From Longibacter salinarum (lineage in GTDB: Bacteria; Bacteroidota; Rhodothermia; Rhodothermales; Salinibacteraceae), in NCBI RefSeq assembly GCF_002554795.1, contig NZ_PDEQ01000002.1, forward strand, positions 310,001 through 374,000: DNA of 64,000 nucleotides, in the 5' to 3' direction. Shown in pieces: positions 46,399-54,629 of the stretch; position 1 is the first letter of the stretch, and each line of letters starts with the position of its first letter. The notes beneath the pieces were generated by a model. That model was not told the origin of the DNA. It was given only the letters and a program-made list of their open reading frames with translations, and ran no database searches. The translations under genes and the position numbers were made by a program.

Positions 46399-46428
46399 AA
46401 TTTACTTCTTCATCAATTTACTTCTTCA
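46399..46428. repeat. 16-base tandem duplication over the pdxJ stop codon
   Basis: AATTTACTTCTTCA occurs at 46399-46412 and 46415-46428. On the minus strand the first-read copy supplies the last lysines and the TAA of pdxJ; the second lies just downstream. It looks like a recent slippage duplication that did not alter the protein. Confidence 0.7.
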
Positions 46429-47140
46429 CGACGGAAATCATGTCTCGGACGGCCTGGTCCATGCCCGTCAGGACGGCCCGTGCGATGATGGCGAAGCCGA
46501 TGGAGACTTCGGCCACGTGGGGTACCGTCTTCCGGAAAAGAGAAAAGTTGTTGTAGTCGAGGCCGTGACCCGCATGGACGCGCAGACCGGCGTCGTGGGC
46601 TACCTGCGCCCCGTTGGCGAGGCGCTGGGCTTCTGCGCGGCGGTCTGCTTCGGTTTCCGCGTTAGCATAGTCGCCGGTATGGAGTTCGACCGTATTGGCG
46701 CCGGCGTCGGCGGCGGCCCGAATGTGCTCCGGGACGGGGTCAACGAAGAGAGCAACCTGCTCGATGCCTGCATCATACAGCTTAGGAATCACGGTGTCGA
46801 GCCGGTCGCGGTTGGCGGTGACATTGAGTCCGCCCTCCGTCGTAACCTCCTCGCGGCGCTCCGGGACCAGCGTAGCCAGGTCTGGCGCAACGTCGCAGCA
46901 AATGTCGACGACTTCCGGTTCCGTTGAGAGTTCAAAGTCGAGTTTGCCTTTTACGGTTTCGCGAAGCAGGCGAACATCCCGTTCCGTGATGTGCCGACGG
47001 TCTTCTCGCAGGTGAAAGACGATCCCGTCGGCTCCTGCTTGCTCGCATAGGGCAGCGGCATGGATCGGGTCCGGAAACGACTCCTCACGCGCGTTTCGCA
47101 GCGTAGCAACGTGGTCGACATTGATCAGCAGACGGATCAC
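46418..47140 (-). CDS. pdxJ: Pyridoxine 5'-phosphate synthase
   Basis: 240 residues from a GTG start at 47140, which gives the usual N-terminus VIRLLINVDHVATLRNAR. Other family blocks: DGIVFHLREDRRHI, NVTANRDRLDTVI, VSLFVDP-like VALFVDPVPEHI, ELHTGDYANA and HAGHGLDYNN. It condenses the aminoacetone-phosphate intermediate with DXP to form PNP. A 16-base tandem duplication at the 3' end includes the stop codon (46399-46428). Confidence 0.95.
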   Translation of the reverse strand: MIRLLINVDHVATLRNAREESFPDPIHAAALCEQAGADGIVFHLREDRRHITERDVRLLRETVKGKLDFELSTEPEVVDICCDVAPDLATLVPERREEVTTEGGLNVTANRDRLDTVIPKLYDAGIEQVALFVDPVPEHIRAAADAGANTVELHTGDYANAETEADRRAEAQRLANGAQVAHDAGLRVHAGHGLDYNNFSLFRKTVPHVAEVSIGFAIIARAVLTGMDQAVRDMISVVKK

Positions 47141-47716
47141 AGGCACAGGGTTCAAGATGACGGGGCAAGAATGAACGAGAGTGCAACTGATGCCCCGTAA
47201 TCTTTGTTTTCGCAAATAGACCGTGCTGGCAGAAACGCGTCGGAAGAATCGTAGGATTTCGAATCTTGACCCTCACTGGGCATTTGCGAACTGGGTTTTA
47301 GCCCGTGATAGGATGGGAAGGCGTGCGAAGATTGTCTTGTTGGTGAGGGAAGAGGTGGCGTGCTTGATTCTTTGCACCTGCTTTACCGAATTCCTGATTA
47401 ACGTTTCCGACTCGGTCACAACTGGTTGCATTTCGGGGAGTGGGCACGTACTTTTGGCCGTGTTGCCGTTGTGCCCGCAACGTAGTTCATTGCAGCATCG
47501 TCCTTATTTGGATCCACACGGCCGAGTGCAGTCCCGTCTATACGGCTCTAGTGTGTGGCCGGGGCGATTAGTCATTCCGGGATTTGCGTGTTAGCCGATT
47601 CGAAGAGTCGACACGGCTCGCCGAATGTGTTTTCACGTCCTCGTACGCTACGCCGCTGCTCTACGCGACGGCGTCGTCCGATTCGCTTTTTACAATCAAT
47701 CATCGTTGACGCTCAC
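47141..47716. other. Long spacer without recognised gene
   Basis: 576 bases between divergent genes. The longest frame (47223-47594, +) encodes a Cys/Arg-rich, unconvincing sequence without a ribosome site. No RNA gene, repeat or terminator was recognised. Confidence 0.5.
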
Positions 47717-48178
47717 ATGGCTTCGAGCCGCCAGAATCTTCGCACCGGAGTTCAAATCGTGTTGGGGATCGCCATCATTGTCCTGTCTTACTTTTTGTAC
47801 CGGGCGATCACCGAACCGTACGATAGAATCGAGCGACAGCAGCGACTGACGGAGCAGACCCGGGAGCGGATGTCGAACATCCGGACCGCTCTCGTTGATT
47901 ACGAGCGGGACAGCGCCGCCTTTCCTGACTCGCTCGATACCCTTCGCATTCATATTGAGCGTGACTCGTTGCTGACGAACGCCCAGGACAGCATCTTCGG
48001 AGGCCCGGTTAATCTCGACTCCCTCTTTTTCTCGCCTCGGACGGGCAAGCGCTTCCTCTACACGGTTAGCGATACCGGCAAGGTCGAAACATACTTGCTC
48101 GAAGACCCGGATACCGACGACAAGATCGGTACGCTGTCTGGCGACCCGACTCAGACAAACGTTGCCTCCTGGGAGTAA
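47717..48178 (+). CDS. Membrane-anchored pseudopilin-like unknown
   Basis: 153 residues from the ATG at 47717. An N-terminal membrane segment (12-28) continues into a helix (30-65) and then LVDYERDSAAFPDSLDTL, which resembles the YxxDxGxYPxTLxxL segment of type II pseudopilins (GspG). The C-terminal block with SFFSPRTG-like LFFSPRTGKRFLYTVS and EDPDTDDKIGTL also recalls GspG. The prepilin peptidase site is missing, so it may only share the fold. The next gene is an unknown of the DUF3822 type. Function unassigned. Confidence 0.65.
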   Translation: MASSRQNLRTGVQIVLGIAIIVLSYFLYRAITEPYDRIERQQRLTEQTRERMSNIRTALVDYERDSAAFPDSLDTLRIHIERDSLLTNAQDSIFGGPVNLDSLFFSPRTGKRFLYTVSDTGKVETYLLEDPDTDDKIGTLSGDPTQTNVASWE

Positions 48179-48436
48179 CGCGTGATTATTACGGCTGCGT
48201 CGGGTGATAGCATCCGGCGCAGCATTCCAAATGAGCTGTTCAACCTGCGCTGCCGGATGCGGTGCCTATCGTCTCCTGGCAGAGTCGGCCAGCTGAGTTT
48301 ACGAAGTCGCATCGCATCGTTTCGCGCCGTACCTTGTCTATGAGAATGTGTCCTTCCGATCTGGTGGTGCTCTAATTTTGGGCTCCACGGGGTCGGGAGC
48401 TCATCCCGTGATCGCCTCGACGTAACCTGAATCGGC

Positions 48437-49366
48437 ATGAGTGAAGCGGTCCTTGCAGCGATCGATATCTACGGCTCGCAGCTTCGGTATGCCGAGGTTG
48501 AAAAAGAGGAGGACGCTGCGCCCCGGCTGTTGCGGCTCGGGAGTTGTGAGTTCGACTTTGATCTCGTCCAGGATCTCCTGCGCTCCGGAGCACCGCAGCA
48601 CGGAGGAGAGGTTGTCGCGGCCCTGCAGGAAGCTTTCGACGCGACGGAGGCGTCTCGCCTACGGATCTGTGTTCACCCACCGGATTCGTTTACGTTTTTT
48701 ACGCCTCTCTCCGCAACGCTACCTGTCCGGAGTCGGCAAGAACAGATCCACCAGCAGGCTGCTCTGTTAACCGGCACGCGTGATCCCGAAGGTCTGGATC
48801 TGGCGTCCGAAACCGTGCGCACGGCGCAGGACAGCGAGGGAGAAGCAGTGATGTGGGTTCACGTGCTGGCTACACCTGGCCCGATTCACGAGCGATTTGA
48901 GCGGTTAGCCAGTTCGTTGCCGGTTACCGGATTCGACTGGGTCGTCAGCACGCAGTCGGCCGCCAAGGTTGCTGCGCATACGGATCTTACGGGGATTACG
49001 CAGGCGCAGGCGCTGCGTCCGTTCACGCTCTCCGTGGGCCGATACGAAGGGCACACCGAGTACACGCTGTCTCGGGATCGCCAGTGGTATCATAGCCACT
49101 ACACGCACGAGGCAGATACGCCGACGGATCGCCTGTATTTTGCGATCGGCTTGCTGAATCGTCTCGGTGTGTCGCCTGGGGCCGTGGGACGACTCTTCGT
49201 CTATGGTCTGGATGTGGATCCCAATGCCTACGCGCCATTTCAGACGATCTTCGGTGTGGAGCCGGAGACGCTAGATCCGCTGAGTGTCCTGCGTGCGGAT
49301 CGGAGTCGGTTCGGGACATCGTTCGATGTCGGTGCGTACGCATCGTGTGTTGGCGCACTGCTCTAA
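48437..49366 (+). CDS. Unknown cytoplasmic protein, DUF3822-like by position
   Basis: 309 residues, no signal peptide or membrane segment. The start AAIDIYGSQLRYAEVE resembles an actin/ASKHA-type first strand pair, and the middle has VHPPDSFTFFTPLSA and VMWVHVLATPGPIHERF. From memory, Bacteroidota often encode a DUF3822 protein immediately before rsmD, which is the arrangement here, so I suggest it is the Rhodothermota counterpart. A PilM-like fold is an alternative. No catalytic motif was found. Confidence 0.6.
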   Translation: MSEAVLAAIDIYGSQLRYAEVEKEEDAAPRLLRLGSCEFDFDLVQDLLRSGAPQHGGEVVAALQEAFDATEASRLRICVHPPDSFTFFTPLSATLPVRSRQEQIHQQAALLTGTRDPEGLDLASETVRTAQDSEGEAVMWVHVLATPGPIHERFERLASSLPVTGFDWVVSTQSAAKVAAHTDLTGITQAQALRPFTLSVGRYEGHTEYTLSRDRQWYHSHYTHEADTPTDRLYFAIGLLNRLGVSPGAVGRLFVYGLDVDPNAYAPFQTIFGVEPETLDPLSVLRADRSRFGTSFDVGAYASCVGALL

Positions 49367-49522
49367 CGCCGTCTCCGCTCAGGTGGCGCGTTGTGCCGTA
49401 TATCCGTGCCAGCGGAACGAGCCGCGCCGAACAATCAGGATGATCTGGCCGTCGCCATCATCCCTGCCAGTGTCTTCTGTGATGCCTCCCTGTTTGCTTT
49501 CTTTGCTTTCCTCTATTCTTCC

Positions 49523-50254
49523 ATGCGCATAATTGCCGGACGCTTTCGCGGTCACACGATTGAGTCGCCGCCCGGTCATTTGACCCGACCATCGACCGCA
49601 CGCACGCGCGAATCTCTCTTCGCGCTCATCGACAGCCGAATTTATCTAGACGGCGCGGAGGTTCTGGATCTGTTCGCTGGAACCGGTGCTCTCGGACTCG
49701 AAGCAATCAGCCGGGGGGCATCCCTGGTCACGTTCGTCGAGCAGGATGCGGAGGTGCTCGAGTACGCACGTCGGAATGCACAGGAGCTGGGGGTTGAGGA
49801 CCAGTGCATCTTTATCAACGGAGATGCGCTGACGTACCTGCGTCGCTACAACGGGCCCGAGCTCGATCTCATTCTTGCGGACCCGCCGTACGATCTCGAC
49901 GGCCTGCGCGACATTCCCGATCTCGCGATTCCCCATCTCCAGACAGATGGTGTGCTCACGCTTGAGCACAGTTCGCACGACTGGTTCGATGAGCATCCGA
50001 ATCAGATGACAAGCCGAAAATACGGGCGCACGATCGTCACGATTTTCCGTCCGCCGCTTCCGCCTGAGGATGAGGAATCGGAAGCAGAAGGGGAAGCCTT
50101 GGACGGAGAGAGCGAGGAAACGGACGATCTCATCGCGGACGTGCTCGGGGCCTCGTTCGATGAAGACGAAGCGCCAGCCGCCCCCTCGCCTGAAGAAGCA
50201 CAGGATCTGGACGATGATGCGAATGTCCGGACCGACGGAAGCGACGCTTCGTAG
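49523..50254 (+). CDS. rsmD: 16S rRNA (guanine-966 N2)-methyltransferase, acidic tail
   Basis: 243 residues from the ATG at 49523. RsmD family features: MRIIAGRFRGHTIESPPG, TRPSTARTRESLFALI, the SAM site VLDLFAGTGALGLEAISRGA and the catalytic ADPPYDL. It methylates G966 in the small subunit. Typical length is ~185; the final ~60 residues (from about PPEDEESEAEGEALDGESEE) are a strongly acidic extra tail. coaD follows 56 bases later, as in many bacteria. Confidence 0.93.
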   Translation: MRIIAGRFRGHTIESPPGHLTRPSTARTRESLFALIDSRIYLDGAEVLDLFAGTGALGLEAISRGASLVTFVEQDAEVLEYARRNAQELGVEDQCIFINGDALTYLRRYNGPELDLILADPPYDLDGLRDIPDLAIPHLQTDGVLTLEHSSHDWFDEHPNQMTSRKYGRTIVTIFRPPLPPEDEESEAEGEALDGESEETDDLIADVLGASFDEDEAPAAPSPEEAQDLDDDANVRTDGSDAS

Positions 50255-50310
50255 TCGGATCCGTATCGCGTTAATTCCCCATCGTTCTCGTTTAGCTCGC
50301 CTGATCTCGT

Positions 50311-50808
50311 ATGCCCGATCCTGTTGCACTCTATCCCGGTACCTTCGACCCGTTCACGTACGGGCATCGGGACATCCTGGAACGTGCCCTCCGGTTGTTC
50401 GATCGTGTTGAGGTAACGGTCGGCGTCAACGCAGAGAAAAAGACCCTCTTTTCGACGCAGGAACGCATCGACCTGATCAAGCAATGCACGGTCGACCTCG
50501 ACGGGGTCAGTGTTGCGGCGCACGAAGGGCTGATCGTTGATCGGGCCGAAGCGGTCGGAGCACGTGCCCTGGTGCGGGGCCTGCGTCAGGTGAGCGACTT
50601 CGACTACGAGTTTCGGATGGCGTTTGCCAATCGGAAGCTCTACGACGACGTGGAGACGGTTTTCTTGATGACATCCGAAGAGTACGCGCTCATTAGCTCA
50701 TCGATGGTTCGGGATGCGCATCGATGGGATGGGGATGTCTCGAAATTCGTGCCGCCCCCCGTCGTTGCTGCACTTGCGGAGAAGAAAGCCGCTGCCGGTG
50801 CGTCGTAA
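50311..50808 (+). CDS. coaD: Phosphopantetheine adenylyltransferase
   Basis: 165 residues. The nucleotidyltransferase motif YPGTFDPFTYGHRDILERA (8-26) and the ISSSMVRD block near 130 are diagnostic. It makes dephospho-CoA from 4'-phosphopantetheine and ATP. Length matches the family (~160). The rsmD-coaD pairing is widespread. Confidence 0.96.
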   Translation: MPDPVALYPGTFDPFTYGHRDILERALRLFDRVEVTVGVNAEKKTLFSTQERIDLIKQCTVDLDGVSVAAHEGLIVDRAEAVGARALVRGLRQVSDFDYEFRMAFANRKLYDDVETVFLMTSEEYALISSSMVRDAHRWDGDVSKFVPPPVVAALAEKKAAAGAS

Positions 50809-50958
50809 GTTCACCGGCACATCAGCCCAAATACCGCGTGTCAGTTTTGTGTGACGGGCGATAAATCCGCTCTGATCGAACGCGTCGAGTCCGAAGACGC
50901 ACGATCGGGTTTACGGAGCCGCCTTCCCTGCCTCTTTTACCCCAGTTTTCTACCGCCC

Positions 50959-52179
50959 ATGCCGACCGACTCTACTACTGTTCGTTTCAACGAACGCGTG
51001 GCGGCGATGCAGCCGTCTGCTACTCTCGCGATGAAGTCGCGCGCGACGGAGATGCGTCGTCAGGGGCATCCGGTGGTCGCCCTCAGTGCGGGGGAGCCGG
51101 ACTTCGACACACCGAGCGAGATCTCGGAGGCCGGTATCGAGGCCATCCGGACCGGGTACACGCATTACACGGAGAACCCCGGCGCCATGGAATTGCGCGA
51201 GGCCATTAGCCGAAAGCTGGCGCGGGACAACAACCTGCAGTACAGCCCCTCGCAAATTCTTTGCAGCAACGGCGCCAAACAGTCGATCGCGCTTGCGACG
51301 ACCGTCCTGTGCGATGAAGGAGACGAGGTGTTGATCCCGGCGCCATACTGGGTCAGTTACCCGGAGATGGCGCGATTTGCTGGAGCGGAGCCTCGCGTGG
51401 TGTCGGCGTCGGTCGAAAACGAGTACCGTCTGACGCCGGAACAGCTGGACGAAGCACTGACCGATCGGACACGCCTTTTTATTCTGTGCTCGCCATCCAA
51501 CCCAACCGGATCGGTCTACACGAGGGACGAGCTTGAAGCCCTCGCCGATGTCTTTCGGCAGTACCCGGATGTCTACATTCTGGCGGACGAAATCTACGAG
51601 TACGTTCTGTTCGATGACGCGGAGCACGTATCCTTCGCGACCCTCGATGGAATGTACGACCGAACGATCACGGTCAATGGGTTTTCGAAAGGGTTCGCCA
51701 TGACCGGATGGCGGCTGGGATATCTTGCCGCACCGGAGGCCGTCACGAAGGCGTGCGCAAAAGTGCAGGGCCAGTTCACGTCGGCTCCCTGTAGCGTCTC
51801 GCAAAAGGCGGGAGTGGCGGCGATGACGATGGACATGTCGCCCGTGTACCGGATGGTCGAAGCCTTTCGGCAGCGGCGCGACTACATGGTCGAACGGCTT
51901 CGCCAGATCGACGGAATCCGATGCCCACTTCCGAAGGGCGCTTTCTACCTGTACCCGGATGTATCCGAGTTCTTCGGAATGAAGACACCGGATGGCAACC
52001 GCATCGAGGATAGCAGCGATCTGTGCTTTTACCTTCTGGACGAGGAGCACGTTGCTCTCGTGCCAGGCACCGCATTTGGTGAACCGAAGGGCCTCCGCAT
52101 CTCCTATGCTTCCTCGATGGAGGATCTCAAGACCGCCATGGACCGGATTCAGCGAGGACTTGCGAACTTGTCCGCGTAA
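50959..52179 (+). CDS. Class I/II aminotransferase, aspartate aminotransferase type
   Basis: 406 residues from the ATG at 50959. Fold type I PLP enzyme of the Iγ/AspC-like subgroup: ALSAGEPDFDTPSEI (N-terminal binding), GAKQSIA, APYWVSYPEM, CSPSNPTGSVYTRDEL, ILADEIYEYVLFDD, and the Schiff-base lysine in NGFSKGFAMTGWRLGY (Lys244). The terminal LRISYASS carries the substrate-binding Arg. It probably interconverts aspartate/glutamate and 2-oxoacids; related enzymes also accept prephenate, so an exact substrate is not fixed. Confidence 0.9.
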   Translation: MPTDSTTVRFNERVAAMQPSATLAMKSRATEMRRQGHPVVALSAGEPDFDTPSEISEAGIEAIRTGYTHYTENPGAMELREAISRKLARDNNLQYSPSQILCSNGAKQSIALATTVLCDEGDEVLIPAPYWVSYPEMARFAGAEPRVVSASVENEYRLTPEQLDEALTDRTRLFILCSPSNPTGSVYTRDELEALADVFRQYPDVYILADEIYEYVLFDDAEHVSFATLDGMYDRTITVNGFSKGFAMTGWRLGYLAAPEAVTKACAKVQGQFTSAPCSVSQKAGVAAMTMDMSPVYRMVEAFRQRRDYMVERLRQIDGIRCPLPKGAFYLYPDVSEFFGMKTPDGNRIEDSSDLCFYLLDEEHVALVPGTAFGEPKGLRISYASSMEDLKTAMDRIQRGLANLSA

Positions 52180-52348
52180 AATCGGAAGCAGAAATCCAAC
52201 CCGGTCGAACGAGATCGAACTTACGCCCTCGACGGTGCATTCACGTTATGTACGTTTCGGGTGACCGGAGACGTTTTCGCTTCGGCACCGGACGACTTCA
52301 CTTCGGTGTGATCTTCGCTCCGTTGTCTCGGGGTCGTTATTTCTGTTG

Positions 52349-53758
52349 ATGAACGCTGCCGAACACGTGGATTCTGACTTCTCTCGGTCCGACGCCTCCT
52401 CCGATTCCTCGTCCCATGGCTCTACGCCGGATGGCGCGGCTTCACGTGATGGTGGCGATGACAACAACGCGTTCGGTGGAGCGGAGTCGCCATGGCAGGG
52501 TGAGGAAGAGCAGGCATCAGATAAGCCCTCAGGCAACGGCGTTCCGCCGCGCCGGGTCATCGTTTCTTCCGGTGACGACGACGTATGGCACGAGGAGGTC
52601 GCGGGGCAGCGACCGGAGCCGAAGACGTACAAGGATCGGACGTGGCTTCATCTCTTGCTTTTTCTGCTAACGGTCGCATCGACGGTTTACGTCGGTGGTA
52701 TGTTTGCCGGCCGCATCGAAGTGTATGAGGCCCAGGGCTACAGTCACATGCTCTGGGATGGGATCAAGTATTCCTTTGCGCTGCTCGGCGCGCTGACGGT
52801 TCACGAGTTCGGGCACTATTTTGCCGCTCGGCATCATCGGATTAACACGTCGCTTCCGTACTACATTCCGTTGCCCGTTATGCCCATCGGCACGCTGGGG
52901 GCGGTGATCCGGATCCGCGAGCCGATTCCGAGTGAACGGAAGCTCTTTGACATTGGAGCAGCCGGCCCGCTTGCGGGATTCGTGATCGCGCTTGTGGCTG
53001 TGTTGTATGGTTTCATAACGCTTCCGCCCCCGGAGTATCTCCTGGATTTGGGCGGTCACGAAGCGTTGAAAGAACATATCCGGCAATTCGGAACGTTCCC
53101 CTCCGTCATGCCCGAGAGCGAGGGGGGCGAAGTGATCGTGTTGGGGGAAACGCTTCTTTTCTGGATATTGTCGCAGTTCTTCGAGCACGTGCCGCCGATG
53201 TACGAGCTCTATCACTATCCGGTGCTCTATGCCGGGTGGCTGGGGCTCTTTTTTACAGCTCTGAACCTTCTTCCGGTCGGGCAGCTTGACGGAGGACATA
53301 TTCTCTACGCTCTCTTTGGCGAAACATGGCATCGTCGCCTGGCCCGGGGCTTCGTGCTGCTCCTGCTTCTGTCTGGAAGCATCGGGTTTTTGCAGTCCGC
53401 CCGGCCTGAACTCTATGCTATGGCAGACTGGGTCGGCGACTCGACGTACATCATTCTCGCCGTTATTCTCTTCGTCTATCTGTATCGGACGTTCAATGGG
53501 GATCACCGCTACATTGCCACGTCCCTGCTCGTGCTCCTAGTGGGAGCCCGTGGCGCGATGTGGCTAGGCGAGCCGTTTACGAACGTCGGCTACAGCGGAT
53601 GGCTCGTCTGGACGGCGCTGATCGTGTTTTTCGTGCGCGTCGAACACCCGCCGGTTCGGTATCGCGAGCCCCTCACACCCATGCGCCGCTTCCTGGGCTA
53701 CGTGAGTATCGCGATCTTCTTCCTGTGCTTCAGCTTCCGGCCGATCTATCTGATGTAG
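52349..53758 (+). CDS. Site-2 protease family (M50) metalloprotease
   Basis: 469 residues from the ATG at 52349. The first ~95 residues are Ser/Asp/Gly-rich and likely disordered. Then come six or more membrane helices with the zinc motif HEFGH (152-156) and a second ligand site near 313 in NLLPVGQLDGGHI. This is intramembrane protease group 3-like, close to plant EGY proteins (LPYYIPLPVMPIGTLGAVIRI). S2P proteases cleave membrane-bound regulators. The N-terminal extension has no recognised domain. The target is unknown. Confidence 0.9.
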   Translation: MNAAEHVDSDFSRSDASSDSSSHGSTPDGAASRDGGDDNNAFGGAESPWQGEEEQASDKPSGNGVPPRRVIVSSGDDDVWHEEVAGQRPEPKTYKDRTWLHLLLFLLTVASTVYVGGMFAGRIEVYEAQGYSHMLWDGIKYSFALLGALTVHEFGHYFAARHHRINTSLPYYIPLPVMPIGTLGAVIRIREPIPSERKLFDIGAAGPLAGFVIALVAVLYGFITLPPPEYLLDLGGHEALKEHIRQFGTFPSVMPESEGGEVIVLGETLLFWILSQFFEHVPPMYELYHYPVLYAGWLGLFFTALNLLPVGQLDGGHILYALFGETWHRRLARGFVLLLLLSGSIGFLQSARPELYAMADWVGDSTYIILAVILFVYLYRTFNGDHRYIATSLLVLLVGARGAMWLGEPFTNVGYSGWLVWTALIVFFVRVEHPPVRYREPLTPMRRFLGYVSIAIFFLCFSFRPIYLM

Positions 53759-53913
53759 ACGCTGCGGTTCTGTTGGTCACAGGGGCGCGTGCGATTCGGT
53801 CGGACGATTCTTATCTATGGGTTTGATCGCCCGCCCGTATTGCCTATACTTGGGGCGGCTCATCGTCAAACGCCTCTTCGCTCGTGTGTTCACTCCTCGT
53901 TTCCATCGCCGAC

Positions 53914-54390
53914 GTGCTCGACTCTTTCTGGAAAGCCGGTGTCTCGACACTGCTCGTCGTCGCCGTCGCTATATCGATGTTGACGGCCTGCGATCAGGTG
54001 CCGGGCTCTGCGGATCGTTCATTGCAGCCACCGGTCGTCGCCGACTTCGATTATTCGCCTGATTCCGTTGACGCCGGAACGGTCGATCCCTCCCGCGTTA
54101 CGGATACTACGGTCACTGTGGACCTTCGCCTGTTGACGGCGGTCGAGGACACCGATAGCGACATCGAACGCGTCGTTTTCACAATCGAACCGGGTTCCGC
54201 GCCCAGGGCCACGATCGACGGGACTCTGTCGGAAGTATCTGGCCAAGAGGGTGTTTACGGCGCGGCGATTGACCTGACCCTGCCACGAGCCGATGCGCTT
54301 TACACTCTGCGCGTCTTTGCGGTCGACACGGATAGCCTGACTAGCAACGTTGGCCTCGGGCAACTCCGTGTGCTTCCGGGCACGCCGTGA
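53914..54390 (+). CDS. Small lipoprotein, unknown
   Basis: 158 residues from a GTG at 53914, which gives a compact lipoprotein signal (LDSFWKAGVSTLLVVAVAI, then LTAC). An upstream GTG at 53884 is possible. The mature part is acidic, Thr/Val/Asp-rich, with a beta-sandwich-like pattern (VTVDLRLLTAVEDTDSDIERVVFTIE). It resembles the small lipoproteins that sit beside exported sorting-domain proteins. No family recognised. It is followed 239 bases later by the propeller protein. Confidence 0.65.
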   Translation: MLDSFWKAGVSTLLVVAVAISMLTACDQVPGSADRSLQPPVVADFDYSPDSVDAGTVDPSRVTDTTVTVDLRLLTAVEDTDSDIERVVFTIEPGSAPRATIDGTLSEVSGQEGVYGAAIDLTLPRADALYTLRVFAVDTDSLTSNVGLGQLRVLPGTP

Positions 54391-54629
54391 CGGGGGCAGA
54401 ACCTGTTTGGCGGACGGTCTCTGGTCTGCGACTTCGTGGATCTCGCCCTGTGCAGCTACTTCACTCGCCAGGTAGCTCCGCTACATGACTCGCTTGAGCG
54501 CTCCACACGGGCTTCGCCCACTGTGTTTACTGCGTCAGTCGCTTCGCTCGTGTCGGCTACCGATTCATCCACCAAACAGGTTCACATCTCTCTGCCGGTC
54601 TCACGATCTTTTGTCATTGTTCTCGCTCC

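Noticed and set aside
47223-47594. 123-residue plus-strand frame in the pdxJ-downstream spacer
   Set aside because: No ribosome site, atypical composition and no family resemblance.
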